From: Acidobacteriota bacterium | Lineage (GTDB): Bacteria > Acidobacteriota > Terriglobia > Bryobacterales > Bryobacteraceae | NCBI GenBank assembly: GCA_016870995.1 | Contig: VFZU01000005.1 | Coordinates: forward strand, 56,580 to 120,579 | Direction: 5' to 3' | DNA: 64,000 nucleotides | Shown here: positions 37,419 through 48,756 of the stretch, piece by piece | Layout: every line of letters begins with the position of its first letter | Numbering within the stretch: the stretch's first letter is position 1 | Notes under the pieces: generated by a model | Told to the model about the DNA's origin: nothing | What the model saw: the letters and a program-made list of their open reading frames with translations, nothing else | The model's database searches: none | Position numbers and translations under genes: made by a program

Positions 37419-38839
37419 TAAGATTCCGCCTTTGTTGTGGTCTTATTGTCTACTTTAACCTTTGCGTCGTTGCGAAGGGTTCGAATTACTTTGTAGGAAC
37501 CCGTAATAATCTCTTCGCCTTCCTTCAAGCCACTGGTGACTTCGATGTCGGTCGCCCCGGTGATGCCGGTCTCCACCTTGCGGTATTCTGCCTGGCCATT
37601 CTTGATGATGAAGACGCCCTGGATTTCTTCTTTTGCGGCTTTGATCTCAGCCGGATTGGTCGGTTCGGGCTTCTTCTCGCCCGGCTTCAGCGCTGCGAGG
37701 TCGCCCTTCTGCCGCACGGTCAGCGCCTGAATCGGGATCGACAGAGTCTTCGGACGCGTCGCCGTGGTGATGCGAGCCGTGCACGAGAGGCCCGGGCGAA
37801 TTTCGTCCGGGGGATTCTCAAGGGCAACAACTACCTTAAAGTCCTTGGCTTCCTGCGAGGAGATCGCGCTCTGGCTGGCCGCGAGGCCCGTCGAGCGCAG
37901 AATCGCCGTATTGCCGATCTCGATCACCTTACCGACAAACTTCTTGCCGGGGATCGCGTCGATGGTGACCTCGGTCGTCTGGCCCAGAGACACATTGACG
38001 ATATCCGTTTCGTCCACCTTCACCTCAGCGGTGATGATCGACATGTCAGCAATGGTCATGATCAGGCTGGCTGCGGAATTCTGGATACCGGGCACAACCG
38101 TTTCGCCCACGCGAACCGGGAGGTTGGTGACCACGCCATCGATGGGGCTGGTGGCGAAGGTACGCTGTAGCACGTCGGCGGCCGAGCGAAGATTCGCCTG
38201 GCTTGCGGCAACCCGGCGCTGCGCTGCGTTGATCTGCGCCATCTGCTGCGTACGGGCGGCAACCAACTGGCTCAGCCGCGCTTCGGCTTCGCGAACAGCG
38301 GCCTGGCTCGATTCTGCAGCGCTCTTCTTGGTTTCGAACTCCTGGCGGGCGATCAGCTTTTCTTCAAACAACTGCTTGGTGCGGTCAAAGTCTTGGCGGG
38401 CTCGTTCTGCGTCAGCCTTCGAACGGTCGATCGACGCCTGAGCGGACCGGATGTTTTCTTCAGCGGCTCGCAAGCCAGCTTCTGTTGCAGCTGATTCTGC
38501 TTCGCTCGTAGCCACATTCGCGCGCTGGGCGGCGAGCTGGGCTTCGGGCTGAACACTTTCGAGCTTGGCCAACTGCTGGCCCTTGCGGACGCGCTGACCT
38601 TCGACCACATTGATTTCCGTAATGCGGGAGGGGGCATTGGCGTTTGAGCCAATGTTGATATAGTTGCGGGGCTTGATTTCGCCCGACGCGGTTACCAGCG
38701 AAACGAGGTCTTGCCGTGCCACCATGGCGGTGGTTACAGACACGATCGCTCCCTGTTTCATCTTATAGTTGGCGAACGCTCCAGCGCCGCATACTGCCAA
38801 TACGCCAATGCCGATGGCGACTTTCCACTTAGTTTTCAA
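37418..38839 (-). CDS. Efflux periplasmic adaptor subunit (MacA/HlyD-like)
   Basis: TM N-terminus, long coiled coil, lipoyl/beta-barrel motifs ([36 protein letters not shown]). Confidence 0.9.
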
Positions 38840-38949
38840 CGGTGACTCCCATCGATTTAGACGACACTACAGGGTGAGAAGTTCGAAAAAGTATGCGCTC
38901 TACATTTAAAGACGCTAAAACGGACTAAATTATTACAGGGGCGCAAAGG

Positions 38950-39228
38950 CTATTTGCCCTTGAGCCACTTCACGCTTTTCGGTTGCGTGGCGCTGCAGGC
39001 CATGGAATTGGTCATTCCGGACGAAATGGTCGAGCAGGCCAGGTCCACAGCTGAGCGTAGTGCCAGTTCCTCTGTCGCCCCCAGGGCGGTACGGCAATTC
39101 TGCCGTCCTTCGAAGTCCATGCAGACTTCAACCCGGTATTGACCATAAGACATGGAGTTGTAGAACAACATACCGATGAAACCGATTGCGGCTAGTGCAA
39201 TGAGAAGACCCCACTTCAGATTCTTCAT
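38950..39228 (-). CDS. Small membrane-anchored hypothetical protein
   Basis: MKNLKWGLLIALAAIGFIGMLFYN..., Cys-rich C-terminal part. Confidence 0.55.
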   Translation of the reverse strand: MKNLKWGLLIALAAIGFIGMLFYNSMSYGQYRVEVCMDFEGRQNCRTALGATEELALRSAVDLACSTISSGMTNSMACSATQPKSVKWLKGK

Positions 39229-39231
39229 CGC

Positions 39232-40107
39232 TTAGCCCTCAAAAAACGGAGCCATGCGCCGGAATTTCAGATAGCGATGGTCGACCAGTTCTTTCGGCGT
39301 CATTGCCGAAAGCTCGGCGAGAGCCTTGCGGATCGAATCGCCCAGCAATGCGGCTGCGGCGTCATGATCTTCCTGCGCTCCGCCGGGCGGCTCTGGCACG
39401 ATCTCATCGATAATGCCCCGCTCGAGCAGGTCAGGACCCGTCAACTTCAGCGCTGCAGCGGCCAGTTCGGCCTTCGCCGAATCGCGCCAGATGATGGCAG
39501 CGCAACTTTCCGGAGAGATGACACTGTAGTAGGAATTCTCGAGCATCAAGATCTTGTTGCCGACACCCATCCCGAGCGCCCCGCCCGATCCACCCTCTCC
39601 AATCACCACCACAATAACCGGCACACCAAGCCGGGCCATCTCGCGAAGATTGTAGGCAATCGCCTCGGCTTGTCCGCGCTCTTCGGCATCAATCCCGGGG
39701 TACGCACCCGGAGTATCGATAAAAGTGATCACCGGTCGGTGAAACTTGTCGGCCATAAACATCAGCCGCATCGCCTTGCGATAGCCTTCCGGCTTGGGCA
39801 TGCCAAAGTTCCTGGCCAGCTTCTGCTTGGTGTCACGGCCCCTTTGTTGGCCAATCACCATTACCGGTTGGTCATCAAAAAACGCATAGCCGCCAACGAT
39901 GGCGAGGTCGTCGCCATAAGCGCGGTCGCCATGAAGCTCAGTAAACCCCGTGCAAAGACGCTCGATATAGTCGAGCGCATGCGGTCGCTTTGGGTGTCGT
40001 GCCAATTGAACTTTCTTGTAGGCCGGGTTCGATTCCGTCGCGACGGGCGCGGGAGCGCTGTCGGGATGGAGCGCGTGGATGCGCGCGGTGATATCGGGAT
40101 TGGACAT
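39232..40107 (-). CDS. accA: Acetyl-CoA carboxylase carboxyltransferase alpha subunit
   Basis: [94 protein letters not shown]. Confidence 0.95.
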   Translation of the reverse strand: MSNPDITARIHALHPDSAPAPVATESNPAYKKVQLARHPKRPHALDYIERLCTGFTELHGDRAYGDDLAIVGGYAFFDDQPVMVIGQQRGRDTKQKLARNFGMPKPEGYRKAMRLMFMADKFHRPVITFIDTPGAYPGIDAEERGQAEAIAYNLREMARLGVPVIVVVIGEGGSGGALGMGVGNKILMLENSYYSVISPESCAAIIWRDSAKAELAAAALKLTGPDLLERGIIDEIVPEPPGGAQEDHDAAAALLGDSIRKALAELSAMTPKELVDHRYLKFRRMAPFFEG

Positions 40108-40110
40108 GGG

Positions 40111-43100
40111 TTAGGCGTCGCCGGAGGTTTCGAAGGATTTGGGGCCGAACAACTTCGACAACTCGCCCTGAAATTCCTTGTCCGCGCGAACTTTGCTTGA
40201 CAGATCTAATGTTAGCGAAAAGTCACGGGGCTTTTCGAGAACAATGCGGACGCTCGCCGGGCCGGGCTTGCGGCGAACGAGCTCTTCAAGGGCCAGCGCT
40301 CGTGTTTCCTCTTCGCTGGTAAGGCGGATTCGCAGGTTCACCATCGAGGGCAGTTTGACGCGGGCGTTGTCGAGCGCAACCAGATCCTGAATCGAAAGCC
40401 TCGGTGCCGAACCCTCATCCACCAGAACCTTGGCCGTGATCATGACGGCTTTGTCTTCTTCCAGATACTTCGACAAATCAGCGAATTTACTGGCGAAGAC
40501 CATGCAATCCACGGTGCCGTGAAGGTCCTCAAGCTGCATGGCACCCCAAAGCTCCTGCTTTTGATTCCGCTTGCGTTGAATTCCTGTGAGCAACCCGCAG
40601 ACCTTCACCTCGACACCTCGCTCGAGGCCGGCCAGGGTAGAGGTGTTGTGTGTGCCGAGGTCGTTTACCTTATCCCGGTATTGATCGAGTGGGTGGCCGC
40701 TGACGTAAAACCCCAGAAGTTCCTTTTCGCCAGTGAGTTTTTGCGCGGCATCCCAATCCGGTACCCTTGGCAGTTCGTCCTCGGTGTGCTTTTCTTCGCT
40801 CCCCCCGAAGAGATCTCCAAACAATCCCGATTGTCCCGAGTTGCGATCCTTGGCGGCGCGGATACCCGTTTCGATCGCCGCATCGAGAATCGCCATCTTC
40901 TGCGAACGCGTGCCCTTCAGGTCATCCATCGCCCCGCAACGGATCAGCGATTCGATGACGCGCCGATTCACGGCTTGCATGTCGACCCGCTCACAGAATT
41001 CGTAAAGAGAGCTGAATTTGCCGTCCTTGTCTCGCACCTTGATGATCGCCTCTACCGCCCCAGATCCAACGTTCTTGATCGCGCCAAGTCCAAACCGGAT
41101 GCCGTCGCCCGAGGGCGTGAAGTTGAGGTCGGAGATATTCGCGCTCGGCGGCAATACCTGGATCTGCCGTTCGCGGCACTCATTGATGTAGCGCACCACC
41201 TTGGCTGTGTTGCCAGTTTCTGACGTGAGCAGGGCGCTCATGAACTCGAGCTTGTAGTTTGCCTTCAGGTAGGCCGTGACGTAAGCGAGGTAAGCGTAAG
41301 CCGCCGAGTGGCTCTTGTTGAAACCGTAGCCGGCGAACTTCTCCATGTGGTCGAAGACCTTCTCGGCCTTCTTGGGGTTGTAGCCCTTCTTGATCGCGCC
41401 TTCGAGGAAACGGGCCCGCTGCGCGGCCATTTCTTCGAGTTTCTTTTTGCCCATCGCACGACGCAACAAATCCGCGTCTCCAAGCGAATAGCCAGCCAGC
41501 AGGTTGGCCATCTGCATTACCTGCTCCTGGTACACCATGACGCCGTAAGTCTCTTCGAGAATCGACTTCATGTCAGCGATCTCGTAGGTGACTTCTTTGC
41601 GGCCATGCTTGCGATCGATGAAGTCGTCGATCATGTCCATCGGGCCTGGCCGGTAGAGAGCATTGAGAGCGATCAAATCTTCCAACCGGTCTGGCGCGTA
41701 ACGGATTAGAATGTCCCGCATGCCGTCCGATTCAAATTGGAAGATCCCTGAAGTTTGCCCATCGCAGAAGATCTTGTAGGCCGCCTTGTCATCGAGCGGA
41801 ATGTCTTCAATGACCAGCTTGATGCCCTGATGGCGCTCGATCAGCTTTTGCGTATCGGCGATGATCGTCAGCGTGGTCAGGCCGAGGAAGTCCATTTTGA
41901 GCAGGCCAAGTTTTTCAAGGCCCACCATGTCGTACTGCGTGACAATTTCGTCCTTGTTGGTCCTGTAGAGCGGTACGAGTTCCTTGAGCGGTTTGGGCGA
42001 AATCACGACGCCTGCGGCGTGGATCGAAGCGTTACGGGCCATGCCCTCAAGCCGCAGGGCAATCTCGAGCAACTCCTTCACCTTGGGGTTTGCCTTCGAC
42101 ATTTCGCCGAAGGTAGGCTCCATTTCCATTGCCTGCTTCAGCTTGATATTGAGCGGTTGCGTGGGCACGAGCTTGGTGAGCTTGTCGACGTCGGCGAAGC
42201 TCATGTCCATCACGCGGCCGACGTCCTTGATCGCCGCGCGTGCGCCGAGGGTGCCGAACGTGATGATCTGAGCCACCTGTTCGCGGCCGTATTTCTCGGT
42301 GACGTATTTGATCACGTCGCCGCGGCCGCGTGTGCAGAAGTCGATATCGATATCCGGCATCGAGATGCGTTCGGGGTTGAGAAAGCGCTCGAACAGCAGG
42401 TTGTAAGGCAGCGGGTCGATGTCGGTGATCTCCATCGCATAGGCCACCAGAGAACCCGCCGCCGAGCCGCGTCCTGGTCCTACGGGGATGCCGGTCTGCT
42501 TGGCGTGCCGGATGAAATCCCAAACGATCAGGAAGTAGCCCGGGAACTTCATCTGCTGGATGATGCGAATCTCGCGCGTTAGCCGCTCCTCATAGACTTC
42601 GAGCGGATGACGCAGCCGGCCTTGCGCGGCGAGCACTTCCAGTTTCGACCGGCGCTTTTCAAACCCGGCACGGGCCACCCATTCGAAGTAGCTGTCGATC
42701 GTGTGATGCTCGGGGATCTGAAAGACAGGAAAAGGATCCTTGACGTTTTCGAGCTTCAGCTTGCAACGCTGCGCGATGTCCCAGGTTGCGTCGAGTGCCT
42801 TGCCGTCCTGAGGGAACAGCTTCTCCATTTCAGCCCGCGTCTTCAGATAAAACTCGGGAGTGTCGAACCGCATGTGGTTCGGGTCAGACAGTGTCCGACC
42901 GGTCTGGATGCACAGCATTGCCTCATGCGCATGTGGATCGCCGGCTCGCAAATAGTGGGCGTCGTTGGTTACAACCAGCGGCATCCCGGTGTCGAGCGCA
43001 AGCCGCCGCAACTCAGGGATCACTTTGCGGTCGGGCTCGAGGCCGTGATCCTGCAACTCAAGATAGAAGTTGCCTTTGCCGAAAATTTCCTCGTACTCGC

Positions 43101-43581
43101 AGGCCAGGCGCTTGGCTTCGTCGTACTTGTTATCGAGCAGAGCCTCCTGCACGTCTCCGCGCAAGCAGCCCGAAAGGCAAATCAGACCCTTCGAATGGCG
43201 TGCGAGCAGCGACTTGTCAATTCGCGGTTTTTGATAGAAGCCATCGATGTAACCCGTCGACACCAGCTCGATCAGATTGCGATAGCCCTCCTGGTTTTCA
43301 CACAACAGCACCAAATGGTTATAACGATTGCCTGCGGACTTCACCGTGTAAGGCTGCTGGGTGACGTACATCTCGCAGCCGATGATGCCGTTGATGCCCT
43401 GATTCTTTGCGGCGTTGTAAAACTCCGATCCGCCAAACAGGTTGCCATGGTCCGTCATTGCGATAGCAGGAGCTTTCTGCTCGGCCACCACTTCCATCAT
43501 TTGCGAGATTTCGCACGCACCATCGAGCAGCGAGTAGTCGGTATGGCAATGCAGGTGAATAAAAGGTGCTTTGTCGCCCAT
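40111..43581 (-). CDS. dnaE: DNA polymerase III subunit alpha
   Basis: FIHLHCHTDYSLLDGA PHP domain; GPGRGSAAGSLVAYAMEITDIDPLPYNLLFERFLNPERISMPDIDIDF. Confidence 0.97.
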   Translation of the reverse strand: MGDKAPFIHLHCHTDYSLLDGACEISQMMEVVAEQKAPAIAMTDHGNLFGGSEFYNAAKNQGINGIIGCEMYVTQQPYTVKSAGNRYNHLVLLCENQEGYRNLIELVSTGYIDGFYQKPRIDKSLLARHSKGLICLSGCLRGDVQEALLDNKYDEAKRLACEYEEIFGKGNFYLELQDHGLEPDRKVIPELRRLALDTGMPLVVTNDAHYLRAGDPHAHEAMLCIQTGRTLSDPNHMRFDTPEFYLKTRAEMEKLFPQDGKALDATWDIAQRCKLKLENVKDPFPVFQIPEHHTIDSYFEWVARAGFEKRRSKLEVLAAQGRLRHPLEVYEERLTREIRIIQQMKFPGYFLIVWDFIRHAKQTGIPVGPGRGSAAGSLVAYAMEITDIDPLPYNLLFERFLNPERISMPDIDIDFCTRGRGDVIKYVTEKYGREQVAQIITFGTLGARAAIKDVGRVMDMSFADVDKLTKLVPTQPLNIKLKQAMEMEPTFGEMSKANPKVKELLEIALRLEGMARNASIHAAGVVISPKPLKELVPLYRTNKDEIVTQYDMVGLEKLGLLKMDFLGLTTLTIIADTQKLIERHQGIKLVIEDIPLDDKAAYKIFCDGQTSGIFQFESDGMRDILIRYAPDRLEDLIALNALYRPGPMDMIDDFIDRKHGRKEVTYEIADMKSILEETYGVMVYQEQVMQMANLLAGYSLGDADLLRRAMGKKKLEEMAAQRARFLEGAIKKGYNPKKAEKVFDHMEKFAGYGFNKSHSAAYAYLAYVTAYLKANYKLEFMSALLTSETGNTAKVVRYINECRERQIQVLPPSANISDLNFTPSGDGIRFGLGAIKNVGSGAVEAIIKVRDKDGKFSSLYEFCERVDMQAVNRRVIESLIRCGAMDDLKGTRSQKMAILDAAIETGIRAAKDRNSGQSGLFGDLFGGSEEKHTEDELPRVPDWDAAQKLTGEKELLGFYVSGHPLDQYRDKVNDLGTHNTSTLAGLERGVEVKVCGLLTGIQRKRNQKQELWGAMQLEDLHGTVDCMVFASKFADLSKYLEEDKAVMITAKVLVDEGSAPRLSIQDLVALDNARVKLPSMVNLRIRLTSEEETRALALEELVRRKPGPASVRIVLEKPRDFSLTLDLSSKVRADKEFQGELSKLFGPKSFETSGDA

Positions 43582-43745
43582 AGGAAGACTCCAGTTTAGC
43601 GAGGAGTGAACACAAATGACTTTAACTGCATCTTGGGCGCAACGAACTCTCTCGGCATCTGAAGGTGTATGCGGACTTCGAGTTCGTCAAACTCATCAAT
43701 TTTGGGATCGGACGGAGAAGAGAATAGGATCGTCTGCGCTCCGAC

Positions 43746-44780
43746 TTAGGGTTCGATCGGCTTTCTGCCGAAGGACTGCCGATCGTGAGGCACATTGGAG
43801 TTTCCGGCAATCAATTCCATCGTCAGGGACGGGTGATAAGTATCGCTGTTCTCCAGCTTTACTGCAATCGACGAGAGTCGGCGCATGGGATAAGTCTGGC
43901 CAAAGGTCTGATGAGCCTCAAATCGCAGTGGCGTCCGTCCATCGTCCGAGCTGTACTTCTGAGCCGCCGGAGTGCCACGGATCACCGGTGCATTCTCAGG
44001 CGGCCTTATTAGAGGCCGCTGAAACATCCAGTAAACCCCGCGGAAGGGGATCTCCACCGGCTCGGCGAATACCTGCCTGAAGGCACGGATTTTCAAGTCG
44101 GGCGGCGGCGGAAGCTTCTTTTCTTCACTCTTCAAGTCCGGTCGGAAGATCAGCCCAAGGTAGGCACTGTTTGATCGCCCTCCCTGAACTCGATTGGTGT
44201 CTTCAGGTGCTGGCTTCGAACCCGCCGACGCCGAGCTAGGATACAGAAGCGGCGGTGGTCTCATCAGAAATAGCACCACTGCCACAGCTACCGCGGCCGA
44301 GAACAGGCGAAATCGCCACTGCTTCTCACTTTGTTCTTTTGCCCAGAGGATCAGCAAAACCCCAAGCGTCCCCGGTATCAAAGCCAGGATCGTCTTCCCT
44401 GCCAGGCTCAGCGCAAAGCCAGCTTGAAGCAAGACGGCGGATTGAAACGCGTGGCCCCTGGGGGGCGGCGCTTTGGGCAGGTAGTGCCGCAGCGCAAAGC
44501 ACAGCGGGATCAGACACAAAAACGCAAGCCCGTTCTGGTGTTTTGCCAGAATCAGCGCGGCCAGCAACCACATCGCCGCAACCGAAACATCGCGCAGAAT
44601 CTTGCGATTCCCACGCGTGATGAGCCAAAGTATTGCAAGTCCACCTAGCGTCACCACGATCAGATAGATCGCCCAGGCGGTAGTGCCGGTTAGCATCGCT
44701 CCGGGCACAATCCGCACAAGTCCGACCGCCAGAAGCAGCAGGATCACGAATGGAACCGCGGCTGGATTGCGAGCGATCAC
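43746..44780 (-). CDS. Hypothetical multi-pass membrane protein
   Basis: Several TM segments then soluble C-terminus. Confidence 0.5.
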   Translation of the reverse strand: MIARNPAAVPFVILLLLAVGLVRIVPGAMLTGTTAWAIYLIVVTLGGLAILWLITRGNRKILRDVSVAAMWLLAALILAKHQNGLAFLCLIPLCFALRHYLPKAPPPRGHAFQSAVLLQAGFALSLAGKTILALIPGTLGVLLILWAKEQSEKQWRFRLFSAAVAVAVVLFLMRPPPLLYPSSASAGSKPAPEDTNRVQGGRSNSAYLGLIFRPDLKSEEKKLPPPPDLKIRAFRQVFAEPVEIPFRGVYWMFQRPLIRPPENAPVIRGTPAAQKYSSDDGRTPLRFEAHQTFGQTYPMRRLSSIAVKLENSDTYHPSLTMELIAGNSNVPHDRQSFGRKPIEP

Positions 44781-44852
44781 GATGGGGGCTAAATTGCTCC
44801 GACACCAAACGTGTTCGCCAGGTTCCTAGGCGAAGAAGGGAGAATAGAGGTA

Positions 44853-45761
44853 ATGACGTTGATTTGGATCTCGATCTTCGCCGCGCTCGAGGCACAGGCC
44901 CAAGCCTGCCCGGCCAAGACCGTGCTCGCCAACATGCTGATTGAGGTAATTGAGCGTGGCATCGATGAACCGGTCAAAGGCCTGGAGTTAGGTGACCTCA
45001 CTTTGATCGGCAAAGGGGCGGAACCGACCCCGATTGGCCTCGCGACTGCTTTGCCTGCGGACATAGTCGTTCTCGTTGAAGATCGTTCTCGTGGCGGCTT
45101 GCTTGCTGGCGCAGCTGATCTTCTCGTGAAGTCTCTCCAGCCCGCCGATCGGGTCGCGGTGCTGACCTACGGAGTGTCTTCAAAACGTCAACTCGAGTTT
45201 TCCAAGGACGGGGAGGCCATTCGCGTCGCTATCGAGAAGGGAGCCGACAGCCTTCAACTGCAAGTTGCGCGCCCCCTCTATGGAATTGTCGAAGCCATGA
45301 AGTTGTTCAATAAGCCCGAGCCTGGCCGCCTGCGCGCCATTTTTCTGTTGGGCGACAACATGGATTTCGGTTCGCAGATCCGCATCGAACAGCTGGCGAC
45401 CAACCTGATCGAAGATCGCATCTCGGTGGATCTGGCAATCGACCCCGCCCCTCGGCGCATCATTCCGCGCGTGAATGTTCCGCCGCCCACCGTTGGCAAC
45501 GATTCCCCCGCGATGCGGCCCGTTCTGGTCGGCCAGCAATCCGTCTCGAGCCTGGCTGAAGCTACTGGAGGCACAGCATCAGCTTATGTTCGCGCTGAAT
45601 TTTTCAAGGCCATGCGAGAACGGCTCGCACAGAGGTTCGCCGTTCAGTATTGCGTCGAGAAGAAACTGATGAGCCGTCCACCCGTGGTGGAATTGAGCGC
45701 CGCTGGCAAGCGCAAGTTTCCGAGCGCCGATGTCAGAGCACCCGGCCGGGCAACGCGCTAG
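44853..45761 (+). CDS. Secreted VWA-like domain protein
   Basis: DIVVLVEDRSRGGLLAGAADLLVKSLQPADRVAVLTYG...LRAIFLLGDNMDFGS. Confidence 0.55.
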   Translation: MTLIWISIFAALEAQAQACPAKTVLANMLIEVIERGIDEPVKGLELGDLTLIGKGAEPTPIGLATALPADIVVLVEDRSRGGLLAGAADLLVKSLQPADRVAVLTYGVSSKRQLEFSKDGEAIRVAIEKGADSLQLQVARPLYGIVEAMKLFNKPEPGRLRAIFLLGDNMDFGSQIRIEQLATNLIEDRISVDLAIDPAPRRIIPRVNVPPPTVGNDSPAMRPVLVGQQSVSSLAEATGGTASAYVRAEFFKAMRERLAQRFAVQYCVEKKLMSRPPVVELSAAGKRKFPSADVRAPGRATR

Positions 45762-48294
45762 TCGATTCGCAGCGAAGTCGATGGGTTAAGGCGTGAAGCG
45801 TGCCGCGCCGGTAGGTAGCAGGAGACTGCCGCAATTGCTGCCAGCAACAGTGAAACCAGCGAGTAAGCGTAGGGGTCGAAGGCGCGGATGCCCAGAATCG
45901 AAGATGCGGCGAGCTGCGAGAAAACCCGGCAGAGTGGCAAGCCGATAGCGATGCCGATGAAGACACCGCGGAGGCCTTCGAGTACGAGGCGAGAGGTGAC
46001 CTGGCGCGGCAGCGCACCAAGGGCCATGTGGATGCCGATTTCCCGGGTGCGTTGTACGACCGAGTAACTCACCGTGCCGAAGAGGCCGATGCAAGTGAGT
46101 ACGAGGCCGAGTAAGCCAAGAACGCTCGAGACGAGGGCGGCAGCAGTGAAGGGAAAGCGCTGAAAGCTGGACATGTCACGGAAGCTGCGAGGCTGGCAAT
46201 AGGTGGGGATGGCGGAATCGACGCAGAACTGGCGCAAAGCGCTGAGAAGCTCTGGGGTGGCTTGAGTGGTGCGGAGAATTACGCGCTGGGCAGCGCCGTC
46301 CAGCGGCAGATACAGCATGTGCGGGTCCTTCTCTTCCCAGATCCAGGAAGTGCTGATGTCAGGAACGACTCCAACGATTTGGACAAAGTTGGTTTCTTTC
46401 TCGGAGCCAAGCTTAAGAGATTGACCGAGAATTTGAGAGTGGGGGACTTGGGGCCAGAGGCGCTGCGCGGTGGCGGCCGAAATTACAGCGGCGCCGCACT
46501 CGGCCGGGCGAAGGAAGCGACCCGCGAGTGGGCGCAGTTGCAGAGTTTCGAAATAGTATTCATCGACCTGGTTGGAGCGGAGGTTTTGAGCGGCCCCGTT
46601 GAGCGTGACTTCGCTGCGACCTGTCCAGCCGTTGAGCGGAGTGCAATCGATGGCTGAGGCGCTCAACACGCCAGGCACGCGGCGGAGTTTGAGAAGATCG
46701 GCGTTGGACAAGGGCTCGTTGATTCCCAGATCGACGATGCGGTCGAGGTCGTAGCCGGGGCGGAGCTCTTCGAGGCGATGGGCATTTGAGATCAAGATGC
46801 CAGAAAGCAGCAAAAGGACGAAGCTAGCGGCGGTTTGGCCAGCGAGCAGTGCGGTACGGAAAGGATGGGGTCCTCGCCGGAGGGTCAGTGAAGGGGCCGT
46901 AGATTCGAGGGCAGGGAGAAGGCCAAACGCGAGGCCTGCCAAGAGGCCTAGGAAGCAGCTGAAGAGGAACACCCGCCAATCGACCGAAACGGGAACAACG
47001 ACAAGGCCGAGGCGGGTCGCTTCAGAGAAGAGATAGTTGTAAACCCAGTGAAGCCTGAAGGTAGCCAGGAGCGGGCCCGCAGCGGATCCGAGGAGAGAAA
47101 GAAGGATGCTCTCCGTCAAGAGTTGAGAAACGATGCGACTGCGCGAAGCGCCGAGCGCAAGGCGCATCCCGATTTCGACTTTGCGAGCGGCTGCGCGAGA
47201 CAACTGGAGGGCAGCGAGATTGGTGCAGGCGATCCAGATCAGGAGCAGAAAAATGAGGAAGAGCATCGCAACAACGGCTTTCTCCATGGGTCCGGTGGGT
47301 ATGGCGCTTTGGCGGGGCTCGAGTTCTAGGCGAAGAACTTTTTCATCCGCAGGGCGAGGGAAAGCAGTGGCGACTGCAGTAAGACGAGCGATGGCTTGAG
47401 CGGGAACGAGGCCGGGGGCAAGCAGGATGGAGAGGTCGAGTGAGTTCGCAATGGCGGAAGGACGCAACGCATGGTTGAATTCAACGGGCAGCCAAAAATC
47501 GGGGACGACCATTTCAACACTGACGAAGGTGGGATCCATGATGCCGATCACAGTGAACGCGCGGCTGCGCATCGTGACAGAACGGCCAATGGCTTTGGGG
47601 TCTTGGGCGAAGAGGCGACGCCAGCCAGAGTCACTCAGGACCACGACCGGATCACTGGTGTGGACGGGGAAGGTTTGGCCGAGTCGCGGTGAGGCCGCGA
47701 GGGAGGCGAAGTAGTTGCGGGATGCAAGCGTGACGAAGGCGGCATGGGTTGCGGAGCCACGATTGGGATCTGCACGGTGCTGTCGGAGTAGAGGCCTTGG
47801 GCGATGGAAGAGGCGTTGGCGACCAGGGCCGCGTACTCTTCGGGAGACCAGTTGTTCGCAGTGCGTCCGTTCTGCTGAACGGCATTGATCCAGTAGTTGC
47901 GTTCAACGCCCTGAATCGGAAGTGGTTTGAGAATGAACTGATTGAAGAGGGAAAAGAAGCAGGTGTTGACGCCGATGGCCAATGCGAGGATGGAGACGGC
48001 GGTAAGGGTGAAGCCGCGGTTGGAGCCCAGGACGCGAGTCGCGAATCGGAGATCGAGACGGATTTGATCCCAAAGTCGGTAGCCGAGCGAGGCGCGGCAT
48101 TCTTCGCGGAAGTGCTCGGTGCCGCCGAATTCGATTTTGGCCTGGCGGTAGGCCTCGGCATGCGAGAGCTGGGAATTGCGGCCGAGGAGATCTTCAGTGC
48201 GCGATTCCAGATGGAACTGGAATTCACGTTCCATCGAGGATTCAAGGGAGTTGCGATTGAGTAAGCGCGAAAGGAAAGCAGGGATCAGCTTCAT
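45758..48294 (-). pseudogene. ADOP-type FtsX/MacB-like ABC permease, frameshifted
   Basis: N-terminal part in ORF 47635-48456 (LESSMEREFQFHLESRTEDLLGRN...DLRFATRVLGSNRGFTLTAVSILALAIGVNT), C-terminal part in ORF 45758-47644; frames switch near 47.72-47.79 kb with AAFVTLASRNYFASLAASPRLGQTFPV in the second frame. Confidence 0.8.
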
Positions 48295-48295
48295 G

Positions 48296-48640
48296 TCAGG
48301 CCTCAGTAGGGTCGATTTGGGCATTGAGCACATGGGACATGCCATCGACGATGTGGCGCCAGGAAGAGAGTTCTTTTTCGAGGCGTTGTTGGCCAGAGAG
48401 AGTGAGAGTGTAGATTTTCGCGGGGCGATTGTTTGACGTGGTCTGCCAATCGGCACTCAGGAATCCTTGGGTTTCGAGGCGGTAGAGCGCGGGGTAGAGA
48501 GCGCCCTGACCGATTTCGAAGTGTCCCTGGGAAGTGAGCTCGATGCGCGACAGAATGCCGTAACCGTGCTGCGGGCCGAGAGAGACGGCCTTGAGGATGA
48601 GGAGATCCAGGGTGCCGGGAAGTATGGTTGAAATTGCCAG
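48296..48640 (-). CDS. PadR family transcriptional regulator, probable CTG start
   Basis: 115 codons (incl. stop): (CTG)AISTILPGTLDLLILKAVSLGPQHGYGILSRIELTSQGHFEIGQGALYPALYRLETQGFLSADWQTTSNNRPAKIYTLTLSGQQRLEKELSSW; SD GAGGAG 6 nt before CTG; absent from ORF track. Confidence 0.85.
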   Translation of the reverse strand: MAISTILPGTLDLLILKAVSLGPQHGYGILSRIELTSQGHFEIGQGALYPALYRLETQGFLSADWQTTSNNRPAKIYTLTLSGQQRLEKELSSWRHIVDGMSHVLNAQIDPTEA

Positions 48641-48756
48641 GGTTGACTCCTCAGGTAATTAGGAGTCTAAAGGGTAATACCTGAACGACAAGGCAAAGAA
48701 ATGGCGAACTTTAGATTAGGCTGGGCCTAGACGGTCAGCTGAAACTCAGTCCACGC

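Noticed and set aside
42607-43599. 330-aa plus-strand ORF antisense to dnaE
   Set aside because: Shadow frame of dnaE, no domain signal
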